DNA of 64,000 nucleotides from Gigaspora margarita (Eukaryota; Glomeromycota; Glomeromycetes; Diversisporales; Gigasporaceae). This document shows positions 1 to 10,363 of this stretch, piece by piece. The notes below the pieces were generated by a model. The model was not told the origin of the DNA. It searched no databases and was given only the letters and a program-made list of their open reading frames with translations. The stretch is from assembly GCA_009809945.1 (NCBI GenBank), contig WTPW01000650.1, forward strand, positions 28,701 through 92,700, written 5' to 3'. The position numbers were made by a program, and so were the translations under genes. Position 1 is the first letter of the stretch. Each line of letters starts with the position of its first letter.

Positions 1-110
1 TTATCAAGCAATGATCATTGTTTATATATGATCGCTAATCTAAAAAATGATTGGCCGATCATATAGGGTCGCGGTCGCTATTGTCTTTTTGCCTTTTTTT
101 TATTTGGTTA
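1..110. repeat. End of an ATGATC-type TIR element, truncated by the window edge
   Basis: The stretch resembles 21865-21955 inside the composite element at 20651-22280: both have a 'ttatatgatc' motif, 'aatgattgg', 'gatcatata', 'gggtcgc' and 'tttttgcc'. I read it as one end of another copy of that family, with the rest outside the window. The adjoining 110-295 bp is AT-rich with single Ns at 189 and 220; I see no gene there. Confidence 0.45.
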
Positions 111-294
111 TCCAAATGTTAAATATAACCTATCTAAAATTTATTAATTTTATCCATTTTAAATAACATAACATTAAAGGCTTTTATCNACTTTTAAATA
201 TAACCTTTTGGCCAATATCNGCTTTTCAAATATAACATCTTAGTAAAAAAGTGCCTTTTTTATCCAAAATTTCAATATAACCTTTATATGTATT

Positions 295-638
295 ATTCGG
301 GGTCCTGTCAGAACCCCGATTAGAAAATAACCGAAGTCACAAGACGTAATGTGAGGTCCAAGTCTGGAGTTTCCATGATGCTACAAGAACTTGTGGCGCT
401 GCATCCTGATAAGGCAGGACGTTATTACCAATGGTGCCCATAATCAAAAATGGAGTAAGTTCCATTTCCCAATTGGAAGTTGAACATAGGTCGGTGACCC
501 TCAACTTTGGGCAGGTAATGCTGTCAGAGGGCGTCGTATAGAAAAACTGCGGCACTCAGAACTGAAACACCGTGGGATTTAGGGACCCAGGACATTATAT
601 AAAAGCATAGAGGTTTAGGCTACGCCCTGCCTCTGAGT
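295..638 (+). repeat. Rearranged SINE fragments, host of the hAT MITE at 639
   Basis: Bases 316-440 ('accgaagtcac', 'gacgtaatgtgagg', 'ccaagtctgga') match, on the opposite strand, the interior of the full SINE at 27055-27600. Bases 556-600 ('actgaaacaccgtggga', 'acccaggac') match a more head-proximal part of the same SINE. The order is scrambled and no tRNA-like head is present, so these are broken copies. The host sequence resumes after the MITE at 1082 and again at 1574. Open frames here are SINE sequence, not genes. Confidence 0.6.
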
Positions 639-1081
639 TAGGGTGTCCAGGATTATGCGATGCGATATTATGCGCATAATTTGCTATTTTTCGCATCGCA
701 TATGCTTCGCATAAACAAGCAAAAAAAAGCATAAATCACGTGAATAAAAGTTGATTGGTTGTTGGGAATATGTTAACTTCATCCGGCAAGCTTTAAATTT
801 GTAATTTAGGTGACAGAGTGATGATAGAATGTAGGTCCCGAAAAGTTCCGATGTGGAAAATGAATGAACTTAAATTACGAGCATAGTTGGAGCAAAATTT
901 TTGGTGAACGTCCGAAAAAATCCGAAAAACAGAACTAAAAGAATTAATTACATATAATAAAAATCGCATAATCGACCTAATTGATCGCATAATTTTAAAT
1001 TTATTTCGCATCCATCGCATAATCAACCTCAGTTCGGCCGCATAATTTACCTCATCGCATCGCATAATCCTGGACACCCTA
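639..1081. mobile_element. hAT-like MITE (443 bp) with TCGCATAAT subterminal repeats
   Basis: Perfect TIRs of about 27 bp begin TAGGGTGTCCAGGATTATG and fit the hAT end rule YARNG. The 8-bp TSD CTCTGAGT lies at 631-638 and 1082-1089. Both ends are packed with the word CGCATAAT and its complement, as expected of subterminal transposase-binding repeats. There is no transposase ORF; the open minus-strand frame across it is incidental. Confidence 0.9.
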
Positions 1082-1130
1082 CTCTGAGTATGGTTAAGGT
1101 CATGTGAGGCATATATGTAATGGACNGAGT

Positions 1131-1573
1131 TAGGGTGTCCAGGATTATGCGATGCGATATTATGCGCATAATTTGCTATTTTTCGCATCGCATATGCTTC
1201 GCATAAACAAGCAAAAAAAAGCATAAATCACGTGAATAAAAGTTGATTGGTTGTTGGGAATATGTTAACTTCATCCGGCAAGCTTTAAATTTGTAATTTA
1301 GGTGACAGAGTGATGATAGAATGTAGGTCCCGAAAAGTTCCGATGTGGAAAATGAATGAACTTAAATTACGAGCATAGTTGGAGCAAAATTTTTGGTGAA
1401 CGTCCGAAAAAATCCGAAAAACAGAACTAAAAGAATTAATTACATATAATAAAAATCGCATAATCGACCTAATTGATCGCATAATTTTAAATTTATTTCG
1501 CATCCATCGCATAATCAACCTCAGTTCGGCCGCATAATTTACCTCATCGCATCGCATAATCCTGGACACCCTA
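1131..1573. mobile_element. Second, apparently identical copy of the 639-1081 MITE (probable assembly duplicate)
   Basis: This copy has the same length and no visible difference from 639-1081, and the same right flank (CTCTGAGT then atggttaagg). The exact repeat unit spans 636-1125 and 1127-1616, a constant offset of 491-492 bases with a single N at 1126 between the units. An N at the exact seam points to an uncollapsed contig overlap rather than a biological tandem duplication. Confidence 0.85.
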
Positions 1574-1714
1574 CTCTGAGTATGGTTAAGGTCATGTGAG
1601 GCATATATGTAATGGACGAGGAAAAGGCTATAGTAAAATATACAGCAGGAGGGAAAAAAAAAATAAATAAAAAATTTGCAAAAACTTGCAAATATTGATT
1701 AAAAATATATAATT

Positions 1715-2040
1715 AATTTAAGAGTATTGCTAATCTTAACAGGCTGTGAAATTCACAACCCTGCATCTGACCAATTAAAATTGCAGAATCGGCATGTTCT
1801 GCAATTTTTTTGTGTAACAAAACAAAGTATTTTTTATAAAAAAATCAAAAAATTACTTCTAACTTAAAATTTTGTCTATGAAACTACTTTTTTTTGTGAA
1901 AGAAAAAAATTCCTTGCTAAATTTTACTATAAAATTTGCTATTTATTACAGCCCTAACTCTAACTCTAACTTAAATAAAAAACTTTTTTGAAATTTTTTA
2001 AAATGGGAGTGTAAATTTTACAGCCTGTAAATCAAAGTAA
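1715..2040 (+). repeat. Family A AT-rich element with telomere-like CTAAC tract
   Basis: Short inverted termini 'acaggctgt' (1739) and 'acagcctgt' (2028) bound a body with the family A hallmarks: 'aaaattttgtctatgaaac', a poly-T/poly-A stretch, 'ccttgctaaatttta', then 'ccctaactctaactctaac'. An inverted copy lies at 9640-9960 and shares the outer flank 'agagtattgctaatctt', so the true element may extend beyond these termini. Confidence 0.6.
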
Positions 2041-2049
2041 TTTTCTTAA

Positions 2050-2335
2050 TTTAAAATATAATATATAATAATAATAAATAAAAAAATTAAAAGTTTTAAT
2101 AAATTGTGAAACCTTGCAAAAACCTGTAAAACATTTAAAAATTTGCAAAAAGCATGATTATGTGAATATAATATTATTAATTGATATCATATCTGATATA
2201 TATCGATTAATATCTATATTAGATATATATCGATTACTATCACTATCGATAGAAATCAGCAGGGATGTTGGGTATCGATATATATCTTATTGGTTAGTAA
2301 TCGATATATATCTATATATAAAATTTGCTGATAAC
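2050..2335. repeat. ATCGAT-rich repeat, inverted relative to 30480-30850
   Basis: A TTA-type microsatellite (ataataataataaat) is followed by 'gtgaaaccttgcaaa' and then alternating atatatcgatta words. The same order appears inverted at 30480-30850 ('gcaaggtttcgcatttt', then 'ttattattattatta'). It looks like a non-autonomous repeat with ATCGAT subterminal words. The open frame at 2114-2359 lies wholly inside it and is not a gene. Confidence 0.5.
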
Positions 2336-2417
2336 AACTTAGTAGCTCTATTTTTTTAAAAACTTATTGTATATTTTTAATATATAAAAATTTAAAAGTG
2401 TGCTATTTTATATAATA

Positions 2418-2952
2418 CCATATATTCCCGAAAATAAGCTACTCAGAAAATAAGCTACCTTACTGTTTTTTTTTCAAAAATTTTTAAAAATGCATTAGGC
2501 CATACAAATTTAATTACTTGGTTTTCATAATACAAAACTTTTTAATTGACCTGGTCGGGCAGCTTTTTTTTTTAAATTTCATATATAAAATTTTACAAAA
2601 TTATAAAAAAATTTTTTTTTAAATTCCACCTGGTTATTAAAACATATAAAAAAAATTTTTTAGAAGTTTACAAATTTTGACCCGGCCGGGTTATGAAAAC
2701 CAATTGATTAATTTTGTATGGCCTTAGCAGTTGCTACATATAAAAGTCCAAATTTTACCAAATAAATATCATTAAGTAAACTTGTTCAAAACACAAAAAT
2801 ACACTTAAATTAAAAATTTTACGTTATTTGAACAACTTTTTATTAGTATGTTTTTCAATTTTTCAAAAAATTCAACAATTTGAAAATAAGCTACTCATGT
2901 TTTTTCGTATAATTTTTGGCCAAAAAAGTAGCTTATTTTTAGAAATATATAG
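2418..2952. mobile_element. TA-flanked MITE family C, interrupted by a PIF-like MITE
   Basis: TIRs run ccatatattcccgaaaataag at the left and its near complement at the right, flanked by TA (2416-2417 and 2953-2954), as expected for Tc1/mariner-type insertion. Without the 226-bp insertion at 2498-2723 the element is about 306 bp, matching copies at 24721-25032 (312 bp) and 40531-40845 (315 bp). Confidence 0.75.
2498..2723. mobile_element. PIF/Harbinger-like MITE (226 bp) nested in family C
   Basis: TIRs of about 35 bp begin GGCCATACAAA and contain 'ggttttcataa'. The 3-bp TSD TTA (2495-2497, 2724-2726) is typical of PIF/Harbinger. The empty site is visible in the paralogous element at 40600 ('gcgttagcagttgc'), which confirms the boundaries. 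A second family member lies at 59811-60026. Confidence 0.85.
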
Positions 2953-2959
2953 TATATAA

Positions 2960-3175
2960 AAAATTATCTTGAAATAGAACAAGTCATATAGTTTGGCTTA
3001 CTGCTATTGGTTAATTTTAAAATATTTTAAAATTAATTTTAAAAAATAATTTTAAAAATAATTTTTAACCAATCAAATTACAGAATTTCAAAAAACTTCA
3101 AATTTCATTATAAAATTTTTGAAAATGAGACAAGTCATGTGATTTCAGTTTTTAGATGTTCTGCACCATATATAA
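2960..3175. repeat. Right half of a family E MITE
   Basis: The sequence from 'gtcatatagtttggc' to 'ttagatgttctgcac' corresponds to the right half of the 408-bp elements at 29987-30394 and 37864-38271, including the 'accaatcaaa' core. The left half is missing. Bases 3175-3720 are AT-rich, include a relic of a family A core at 3280-3400, and hold no gene that I can see. Confidence 0.55.
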
Positions 3176-3736
3176 AATTTTTAAATAAAAGTTCAGGCGA
3201 GTGGTTTATTTTTTTTGTCTCATGCTATAAGAACCAAAAAATTAACTTTTTATGGTCTTATACCTTCTATTAATTAAAACTTTTGTCTATAAACCACTTT
3301 TGGAGTTTTAATAAAAAATACTTTTTGTAAAATTTTGGTATCAACTTACCACTATTCTATTTTAGATCTTAACTCTAATCCTAATACTAATTAAATTTTA
3401 TTTTTGGTTTGATAAAAATTTTTTTAAATTATTATTTGGTACACAAAATTAATAATTTATATAGTTATAATAGAGAGTACAATATATTGTACCATGCAAT
3501 AAACTAAAAATTATATATATATATATTATTTGACCAATTTGACCAGTATCAAACTTTGAACCAAGCTGGTCAAATTAGTTAGGTCAAGCTTGGCTATTAC
3601 TAGTCTAACCCAACTTTGGTTCAGGATTACTTGTAAATTAATTATCTACAAAATAACAAATAAATTTGCTTGTAAATTATAAGCTAAAAGTTTTATAGAA
3701 CAATTATTAGTAAAAAATATATAAATAAAATAAGCT

Positions 3737-5849
3737 AGGATATGGCAACATAGCATAGTTGGATAGTTGTCACCCTAAGCAATTTGTAACAAAGGTACAT
3801 AAGTTCGAATCCTACTGGAGACATTTTCAGAAATCATATCTGTGTTACTGTACTGTGTCTATCTGCGATACAAAGTTGGGTCATATAATCTGTAGCCTGG
3901 GTCACACCAATTATTTGGGAGCTATGGAGGTAATCATATATAATATGACCAATATGACGCAAAAATCCTAGGGATATAGCAGGAGCAAAACATGATTGGC
4001 AAAATCTAAGCGGAAAGTAACTGAGCTTTCAATGGTGCATAAAGAATGGAATTAGATAGAGAAAAGCTAAGAAGGCTGGACAGGCAAAAGCCCTTATAGC
4101 AAGAGAGGATCCACCAACCTGGTCATCAGAGTCATACCGAAGGAAAAGGATATATATTACAGAAGTATGAACTAAGAAAAGAGTGACTATAAGGCATCAT
4201 AATACCAAGCTAACTGATCCTTCTAGACCAACTGGATTAGTAGTTTGGAATACTAATAATATCTTGAAGAGAAAGAAACAGGTGTACTGGAATTAGATGA
4301 ACTTTGCAAGGGCAGAAATAGATAGTTCAGAGTTTAATAGTTAGTTCTAACTCCAAGTGTAAGCCTTGGTGAATGTATTACTACTGAAGCATAGGTAAAT
4401 ATCTGGGTGGAACAGGTACTGCTCTACCAGGTTTACCACAGGTGCAAATGCCCTCTGTAAGGGGTTTGGCTAAAGCCTCAGAGTACTTTTCGTAGTAAAT
4501 TAGCTCCCAAAAGAGATATATTGTAGAGATTAGAATCGGTCATATATTTCGTAATTGATTATTGATCGATTATATACAAAGGAGATCGATTTTATGATCA
4601 ATGTGTTTTGATCGGTCATTGCATATGATCAATCACAATTATATGATCGATCATAATTTATGACCAATTATATGATCGATTACTAGTCTACATAAATAAT
4701 ATTATTAAAAAAATTGCTATTTTTANTCAAANTTTGACAATNGATATCTTGATAATTANTAATCCAANNNNGCNNAAATTTTTNTTATANATATTGTNGA
4801 TATTCNTTTATGATATATAAAAATTTCAGCCAATTTAGTCTGATAATTATAGAGTAATCGTTTGTATACGATAGTTAATTTTTTTAAAAAAATTGACTAT
4901 TGTATACAAGTGATTACTTGAAAATTACCAGACCAAATCGACTAAAATTTTTATATATCATAGACTAATTTCGATACTATCTATACAAAAATTTGGACCG
5001 AATTGGATTACTAGTTATTGAGATATCAATCATCAAAGTTTGAGTAAAAATAACAGATTTTTTAATAATTAACTATTCTAAAATTTTCATTATTTTTACT
5101 CAAAATTTGACGATGAATATCTCAATAACTAGTAATCCAATTTGGCCCAAATTTTTACCATAGATAGTATCGATATTTATATATGATATATAAAAATTTT
5201 AGCCAATTTAGTTTGGTAATTCTCAAGTAATCGCTTGTATATGATAGTTAATTTTTTTAAAAAAATTGACTATTGTATATAAACGATTACTCTAGAATTA
5301 TCAGACCAAATTGGCTAAAATTTTTATATATCATATATGAATATTGATACTATTTATTATAAAAATTTGAGCCGATTTTGATCACTAGTCATCAAGATAT
5401 CCATTATCAAAGTTTGAGTAAAAATAGCAAATTTTGTTATTAATTGTATATATAATCGATTATATATATAATCAATTATAATTGATTAGAAGGTTATGAT
5501 CGATTAAACTTTATAATCGATCAAACTATATGATCGATCATGATTGATCAAAGACTTTCATAATCAATCAAACGATATGATCGATCATGATCGATCATAT
5601 TAGGTTCGATTCCCATCTTTAGTATATTGAAAGGAACATAGTAGAAGCCAGAGGGTTTAAATAGGCAATTCTATAGTTGGGTTGTGGGTATAGTAGCTAG
5701 TGTAGAATGATACCAAAAGTGTAAGTGGCTAGTTGTAATCTCATTATACAAATATAATATATGGTATAGTCTTTATGACTAGACCAACTCATTTGTATCA
5801 ATAAACTACCAGGATACCTAAGTGATTATCTTAATATTAAAAAAAAATA
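3737..5849 (+). mobile_element. tRNA-headed SINE, split by a foldback element
   Basis: The head at 3745-3825 has an A box (TAGCATAGTTGG, about 3751) and a B box (GTTCGAATCC, about 3803) as in tRNA genes, but it does not fold as an intact tRNA. The tail ends in an A-rich tract (5838-5849). The 16-bp TSD ATAAATAAAATAAGCT occupies 3721-3736 and 5850-5865, the mark of LINE-type target-primed insertion. Its interior is shared with minus-strand copies near 42.8-43.5 kb (4250-4400 part) and with 39.2-39.4 and 17.5-17.65 kb (5650-5810 part). Removing the foldback at 4540-5611 leaves an element of about 1.0 kb. The open frame at 3759-3971 is SINE sequence. Confidence 0.85.
4540..5611. mobile_element. 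Foldback element made of two tandem palindromes with ATGATCGATCAT ends
   Basis: Both ends carry many ATGATCGATCAT-type words (4560-4690 and 5500-5605). Between them lie two head-to-tail palindromic units of about 345 bp, 4716-5060 and 5078-5432, centred near 4885 and 5262, each with 'actcaaa.tttgac', 'taatccaa' and 'gtatacgatagtt' arms. Scattered Ns at 4726-4806 suggest the assembler struggled with the fold. It interrupts the SINE at 3737-5849, so it is the younger insertion. Confidence 0.7.
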
Positions 5850-5865
5850 ATAAATAAAATAAGCT

Positions 5866-6010
5866 TAAAGCATACTATTTATGATGTAATATTTTTTACT
5901 TAATAGCCATCCTATCCATATATAATATGATCATCCTAATTTCAATTCTGATTAGTTAATATAATAACTAAATTTTATAATATATTATATAAATATATAT
6001 AGAAGTTTGC
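5866..6010. repeat. Half of a family H (GCATGCCC) MITE
   Basis: 'agcatactatttatgatgta' and 'ttttttacttaatagccatcc' parallel the left half of the intact family H MITE at 25437-25602. No right half follows. Confidence 0.45.
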
Positions 6011-6024
6011 TATTTATCACCACT

Positions 6025-6600
6025 AGTGATCATCACTAGTGATCAATTTACCAATTAAAATTCAGAATCAAGTGTAACATGTAAATCAATTTTTGTATAA
6101 CAAAAACAAAGAATTTTTTAAAAAATTGCTAAAATCGCTTCTAACCTAAAATTTTGTCTATGAACCTACTTTTTTTTATTTAAAAAAAAATTTCTTGCTA
6201 AATTTCACTATATATAAAGCCCTATTCTATTATTTAACCTTTACCCTTACCCAGTGTTGTCACGGGACAGCTTTGGACAATGATTTGGACAATTTTGGAC
6301 AATTTTGAACAATTAAATAAAGTAAAATTACTTAAAATTTTATTAAGATAACCTATTTTAATTTTAACTGGAATGTGTTCAGCACCTAAAAAAATATATA
6401 TTTATATATTTTTTAGATAGATTTATTAATTATTAAAGCCTAGACAAGCTTTGGACAATCTTGGACATTTGGACAATTTTGGACATGGACAAGCCCAAAA
6501 AAGGCTGTGTACAGCCAAAACGTACAACACTGCCCTTACCCTAATATTAAAGAGATTTAATTTTTATTTAATACAAACTGTTTGTTTGTTTATTTTGTTT
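6025..6600 (+). repeat. Family A copy interrupted by a hAT MITE
   Basis: The family A order is clear: 'gatcaatttaccaattaaaa', 'cttctaacctaaaattttgt', 'cttgctaaatttcacta', then a ttaacctttaccctt tract. The tract is split at CCCTTACC by the MITE 6252-6532 and resumes at 6533. Confidence 0.6.
6252..6532 (+). mobile_element. hAT-like MITE family B (281 bp) with TTGGACAAT repeats
   Basis: Termini are CAGTGTTGT and ACAACACTG. The 8-bp TSD CCCTTACC lies at 6244-6251 and 6533-6540. Subterminal arrays of TTTGGACAA(T) occupy both ends. Related copies are at 9390-9583, about 36250-36475, 52241-52520 and 56007-56287; three of the five are 280-281 bp long. Confidence 0.9.
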
Positions 6601-6805
6601 TATGCATTGTAGATCGCTAGTAATAATCACCAGTAGTAATTTGTAGTAATTTTTATATATATAATATTAAATAACTCTTGATCTACTTGTCCGTTTTGAA
6701 TGATTTTACTACCAAAATGTTCATCTCAATGAGATGATTCTAACAAACCCAAACCCATTAAAATCCAATCACAGAGCTATAAGATTGCTAAAGTTTTGCA
6801 TTATT

Positions 6806-7375
6806 ATTATTTTTTTCTTTGGTACACCTCATACCAGATCTATGCACCTTTTCTATAGTTTATCGACTATCTACTACAAGTTCTTGTCTTGAACTTTGAC
6901 TCTGACTTCTTGTCGATCTAACTATAGAAGGGAAAACCTCAGAAGGCTACTACTAAAATCGATGCTTCCCCAAATACCTTATTGGTTCTAAAAATTGTAT
7001 CCTGCACTAATTACCTAAATAGTTAGAACATTAAAAGCGGTCCCAACAGACCAGCACCAAATCAGATTTTAATCATATTTGGCCAAATAGTACACAAGTT
7101 CATATAGTATCACAAATATCAGACTTAGACTTTACATTACAACTTTAGTTATTCCAAATTAGGGTTTAACTTATTTCACATCATCGCTACAGATTTGATA
7201 ATGGCAACTGCCCAATTAAGTTCGTTTGTAGATGTCCTGGGTTCCTGTTTTTTCATGATATTCAGTTTTCTAACCAGCTGATTTTTCTATTTTTGCCTTT
7301 AGAAGAATTTGAACTAGCAACCTTTGATTTGCAATTTAGAGAGCATAACTGCTATATTATTGATCCGCAAATAAG
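6806..7375 (-). mobile_element. Diverged tRNA-headed SINE
   Basis: The minus-strand head near 7375-7300 has A- and B-box relics (complement of 'gcataactgctatatta' and 'gaatttgaactagcaacc'). The body (7060-7290) is a mutated version of the SINE at 27055-27600 ('cagacttagactttacatta', 'ggcaactgcccaattaagt'). The 3' end is a T-rich tract on the plus strand at 6806. The TSD GTTTTGCATTATT (13 bp) is at 6793-6805 and 7376-7388. Confidence 0.8.
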
Positions 7376-7559
7376 GTTTTGCATTATTTTATATACATAT
7401 TAAAATTTATATATATAATAATATAAAACCTTAACTAACTAGACTCTTTCTGACAATCACTTGTACACATAAATTCCAAAACTATTTTATAAATTTTATA
7501 TAAACTAAAAGACAACTGTTGAGGAAATACTATAAGATAGCATCTATTATTTAGCGATA

Positions 7560-8560
7560 GAGGTCATAGACTATCTGCTAGTAGCTTTAGAGTTCATCAC
7601 TTATTACAAGAATAGTACCTGTCATTTAAAAACAAAGTTTATAAACTGTCTGCTAACAGGTTTAGAGTTTATCACTTACCGACAAGAAAATTACTAGGTT
7701 CGTCCTTCAATAGAAGGAAGTAAGGACTATGATGTTTATAAAGATGAAGCTACTCTCCTTTCTCTTTACAAATGAAAATATTGGTATCAACAGTTTTCTC
7801 TCTTTGAAACTTCAAAAAGTGGGCTTTTTGGCATACCCTCTTCAAAAGATCAGTATTGTTTACTCCATCCAAATTAGAAAAGCACCCACTATATTGGATT
7901 CAAGAACATGAGTTAGTTTTGGAGACAAAATAAATAAAAGAATAACACATAAGATTTTTTAAAGAAATTACTAAAGAAGTTTCTGTAAAATATTTTAGAT
8001 TTACTTTCTTTTTTTCTTTTTTTTGTTTTTTTTTGTTTTCTTTTCTTTTTTCTTCTAATATTTGGAAGTAATTTAGTAGAAAAGGAACAAATCATTTTTA
8101 GTAAATTTTTTTAATTTTTAAATTTAAATATCTTAACAACTATTTAATCAAATTTGCTAAAAAATTTTTTATTTTAATTTTGAAATTATATAGGATTAAA
8201 ATAATAAAAAATTATTAAATTTATTAAGATAGTTGTTAAGATATTTAAGTTTAAAGTCAAAAAAACTTTTATTTAGAAAAAATTTGGCCCTTTTCTACTG
8301 ATCATCCCCATATGTATGTCAGATCATAGACTTTTTTTTTGCTTTTTTTATTTTGTATTTTTTTACTTGGTTTTCACTTAGATTATATAGTTATTCTCTT
8401 TTTTTTTATATACTTTTTTTACATATTCTCTGATATTTCTCTTCTTAAATTAGTATAAATTTTTTTTTTTAGTTTTGTTATGCAGGTATTGTTAGTTAAC
8501 AGTTCTGCTAAGATCTAGGTAGAAGAAGTTTTAAAGAAAAGTTGGTGATCATAACTGGCT
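7560..8560 (-). repeat. Family R dispersed repeat, split by a family F MITE
   Basis: The words 'cttcaaaagatcagtattgtttactc' (in part), 'ttggattcaagaac' and a run of T-rich pyrimidine blocks recur in the same order at 36690-37840 and 61470-62420. The insertion at 8062-8309 breaks this copy. The reading frame is disrupted in all copies. Unknown class; possibly a decayed LINE or LTR fragment. Confidence 0.45.
8062..8309. mobile_element. Family F MITE (about 248 bp)
   Basis: It matches 55652-55899 over its whole length and in length, including 'tttaagtttaaagtca' and the 'ttagtagaaaagg' end. The right end 'ctactgatcatcccca' is intact; the left tip is mutated. Confidence 0.65.
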
Positions 8561-9030
8561 ATAAATCCAAGCCAGTAATCTATTATAGAGGTTATATTAT
8601 AATCTTGGTAATTAGTAAAGTAAAATCTACTCTGGCAGATCGCAGATAAATACCTACGGTAACTGAATAAATCGTATTTTAATTGTAAGGTTTTTTTAAA
8701 AAACTAGAAATAGAATAAACATTTGCACATAGCATCTTTTTTTTAATAAAATAAAATATGGTATGACTACCAGGTTGAACTAAAAATATATATATATATT
8801 TAAAACCTTAATGATCTTATAACACTATAATTGGATTTTAATGATTTTGGACTTGTTAGAATCGTCTCATTGAGACAAACAGTTTGGTAGTAAAATCATC
8901 CAAAACGGACTAGTAGAAAATAAGTTATTTAATATTAAATAATATATATATTATATATATATTATATACCATATATAATTTAAGTATATTAATAAAGCAA
9001 CACTATTAGTATTTAATATTACATGTGTTT
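8560..9030. other. AT-rich spacer without a recognisable gene
   Basis: Bases 8790-8930 mirror 6660-6780 on the opposite strand ('gttagaatcgtctcattgag' against 'ctcaatgagatgattctaac'), so a dispersed repeat is present. No coding potential seen. Confidence 0.4.
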
Positions 9031-9034
9031 TGAT

Positions 9035-9345
9035 CAATTAAAAATTATGAATTTGTATAATATGAAAATCAGGTATAACCTGAATTTTTTGAAAAAATAG
9101 TGGTTTTTTCAAAAATCATTTATATCGAAAAATTCTATTTAAGAAATCTATCTTTATAATCTAACAAAAAAAATTCCTTGCAAAATTTTGGTATAAACAA
9201 ATTTCTAACCCAAACCTTAATATGAACTCTAACTCTAATTCAAGAACGATGATTTTTTGCAATAATATTTATTTATTTTTAAAAATAAATAAATATCACT
9301 GCAGAAAATCATCGTCCCTACTCTAATCCTAATATTAAAAAAATT
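9035..9345 (+). repeat. Family A copy containing a 69-bp hairpin insertion
   Basis: Family A words ('ccttgcaaaattttggta', 'tctaacccaaac', 'aactctaactctaatt') run to 9245. A near-perfect inverted repeat, cgatgatttt...aaaatcatcg, occupies 9246-9314 and separates this tract from its continuation 'ccctactctaatcc'. Confidence 0.55.
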
Positions 9346-9389
9346 TTTGCATATTAATAATTTTATTTACTAGTATTAAACACTATAGG

Positions 9390-9583
9390 CAATGTTGTCA
9401 CAGGACAGCCTTGGACAATGACTTGGACAATTTTGGACAATTTTGGACTATAGTTATATATTTTTTAGATAGATTTATTAATTATTAAAGCCTGAACAAG
9501 CTTTGGACAATCTTGGACGTTTGGACAATTTTGGACGTGGACAAGCCAAAAAAGGCTATAGACAGCCAAAACGTACAACACTA
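9390..9583 (+). mobile_element. Internally deleted family B hAT MITE (194 bp)
   Basis: Termini are CAATGTTGT and ACAACACTA, each one change from family B. The TSD ACTATAGG lies at 9382-9389 and 9584-9591. The TTGGACAAT arrays at both ends are kept; about 87 bp of the interior found in 6252-6532 is missing. The open frame across it is not a gene. Confidence 0.88.
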
Positions 9584-9639
9584 ACTATAGGTATGATATA
9601 TATATATTGTAATTTAATATATATATTATATATAGAAAA

Positions 9640-9960
9640 TTACTTTGATTCACATGCTATGAATCCACACCCTCATTTTAAAAAATTTCAAAAAAGTTTT
9701 CTATTTAAGTTAGGGTTAAGGTTAGAGTTATAAATAGCAAACTTTATAGTAAAATTTAGCAAAGAATTTTTTTTTGCATAAAAAAAGTAGTTTCATAGAC
9801 AAAATTTTAAGTTAGAAGTGATTTTTTTTATTTTTTCGTAAAAACTACTTTGTTTTTGTTATACAAAGAAAATTTGCAGATCGTGCCGATTCTGCAATTT
9901 TGATTGGTCAGATGCAGAGTTGTGAATTTCACAGCCTGTTAAGATTAGCAATACTCTTAT
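9640..9960 (-). repeat. Family A copy, inverted relative to 1715-2040
   Basis: The order is complementary to 1715-2040: 'agttagggttaaggttag', 'gtagtttcatagacaaaatt', 'gatgcagagttgtgaattt', 'cagcctgttaagattagc'. The two copies form a distant inverted pair. Confidence 0.6.
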
Positions 9961-9970
9961 ATATATTATA

Positions 9971-10150
9971 AGGACCCTGAAATATATATAGATAGGTCAG
10001 GTTAATTATAAGGTTACTAAAAAAGAAAAGATCTGCAAAAAAAACTTCAAAAATAAGCAAAAAATTACTATAAATAGAAAAGATCTGCATAAAAAACCTC
10101 AAAAATAAGCAAACTCATACCTGACCTATCTATATATATTTCGGGGTCCT
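9971..10150. mobile_element. 180-bp MITE with 32-bp TIRs and a 52-bp internal duplication
   Basis: TIRs run AGGACCCTGAAATATATATA onward and match the other end with one difference. An 8-bp ATATTATA flanks both sides (9963-9970, 10151-10158), though the flank is low complexity. Inside, an 'aaaagatctgca...aagcaaa' block of about 52 bp is tandemly repeated twice. Confidence 0.8.
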
Positions 10151-10159
10151 ATATTATAT

Positions 10160-10225
10160 ATAAATATAATCACTACTGTGATCCATGTATTCATAGTAAA
10201 AATCATGTAATAAATGGTATGTCTC
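10160..10225. repeat. Right half of a family H MITE
   Basis: The stretch 'gatccatgtattcatagtaa', 'atcatgtaataaatggtatg' matches the right half of 25437-25602. The left half is absent. Confidence 0.45.
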
Positions 10226-10363
10226 TTAATCTAATAAGTTATTTAATTATTAAATAAAATTAAAAAAACAACTATTAAAGTATTAAGTAAAGAAAGAATG
10301 TATTTGGCACTCTTATGACAAACTTATTTGTCATGGCTTTATTTATAACTCAAAATTTTACTA

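Noticed and set aside
793..1569. Two similar minus-strand frames (143 and 94 aa) as a gene pair
   Set aside because: They are the antisense of the duplicated hAT MITE, and the duplication itself is probably an assembly error.
3745..3825. A functional tRNA gene (A and B boxes present)
   Set aside because: The arms do not pair into a cloverleaf with a 7-bp acceptor stem, and the copy is the head of a SINE with a tail and a TSD.
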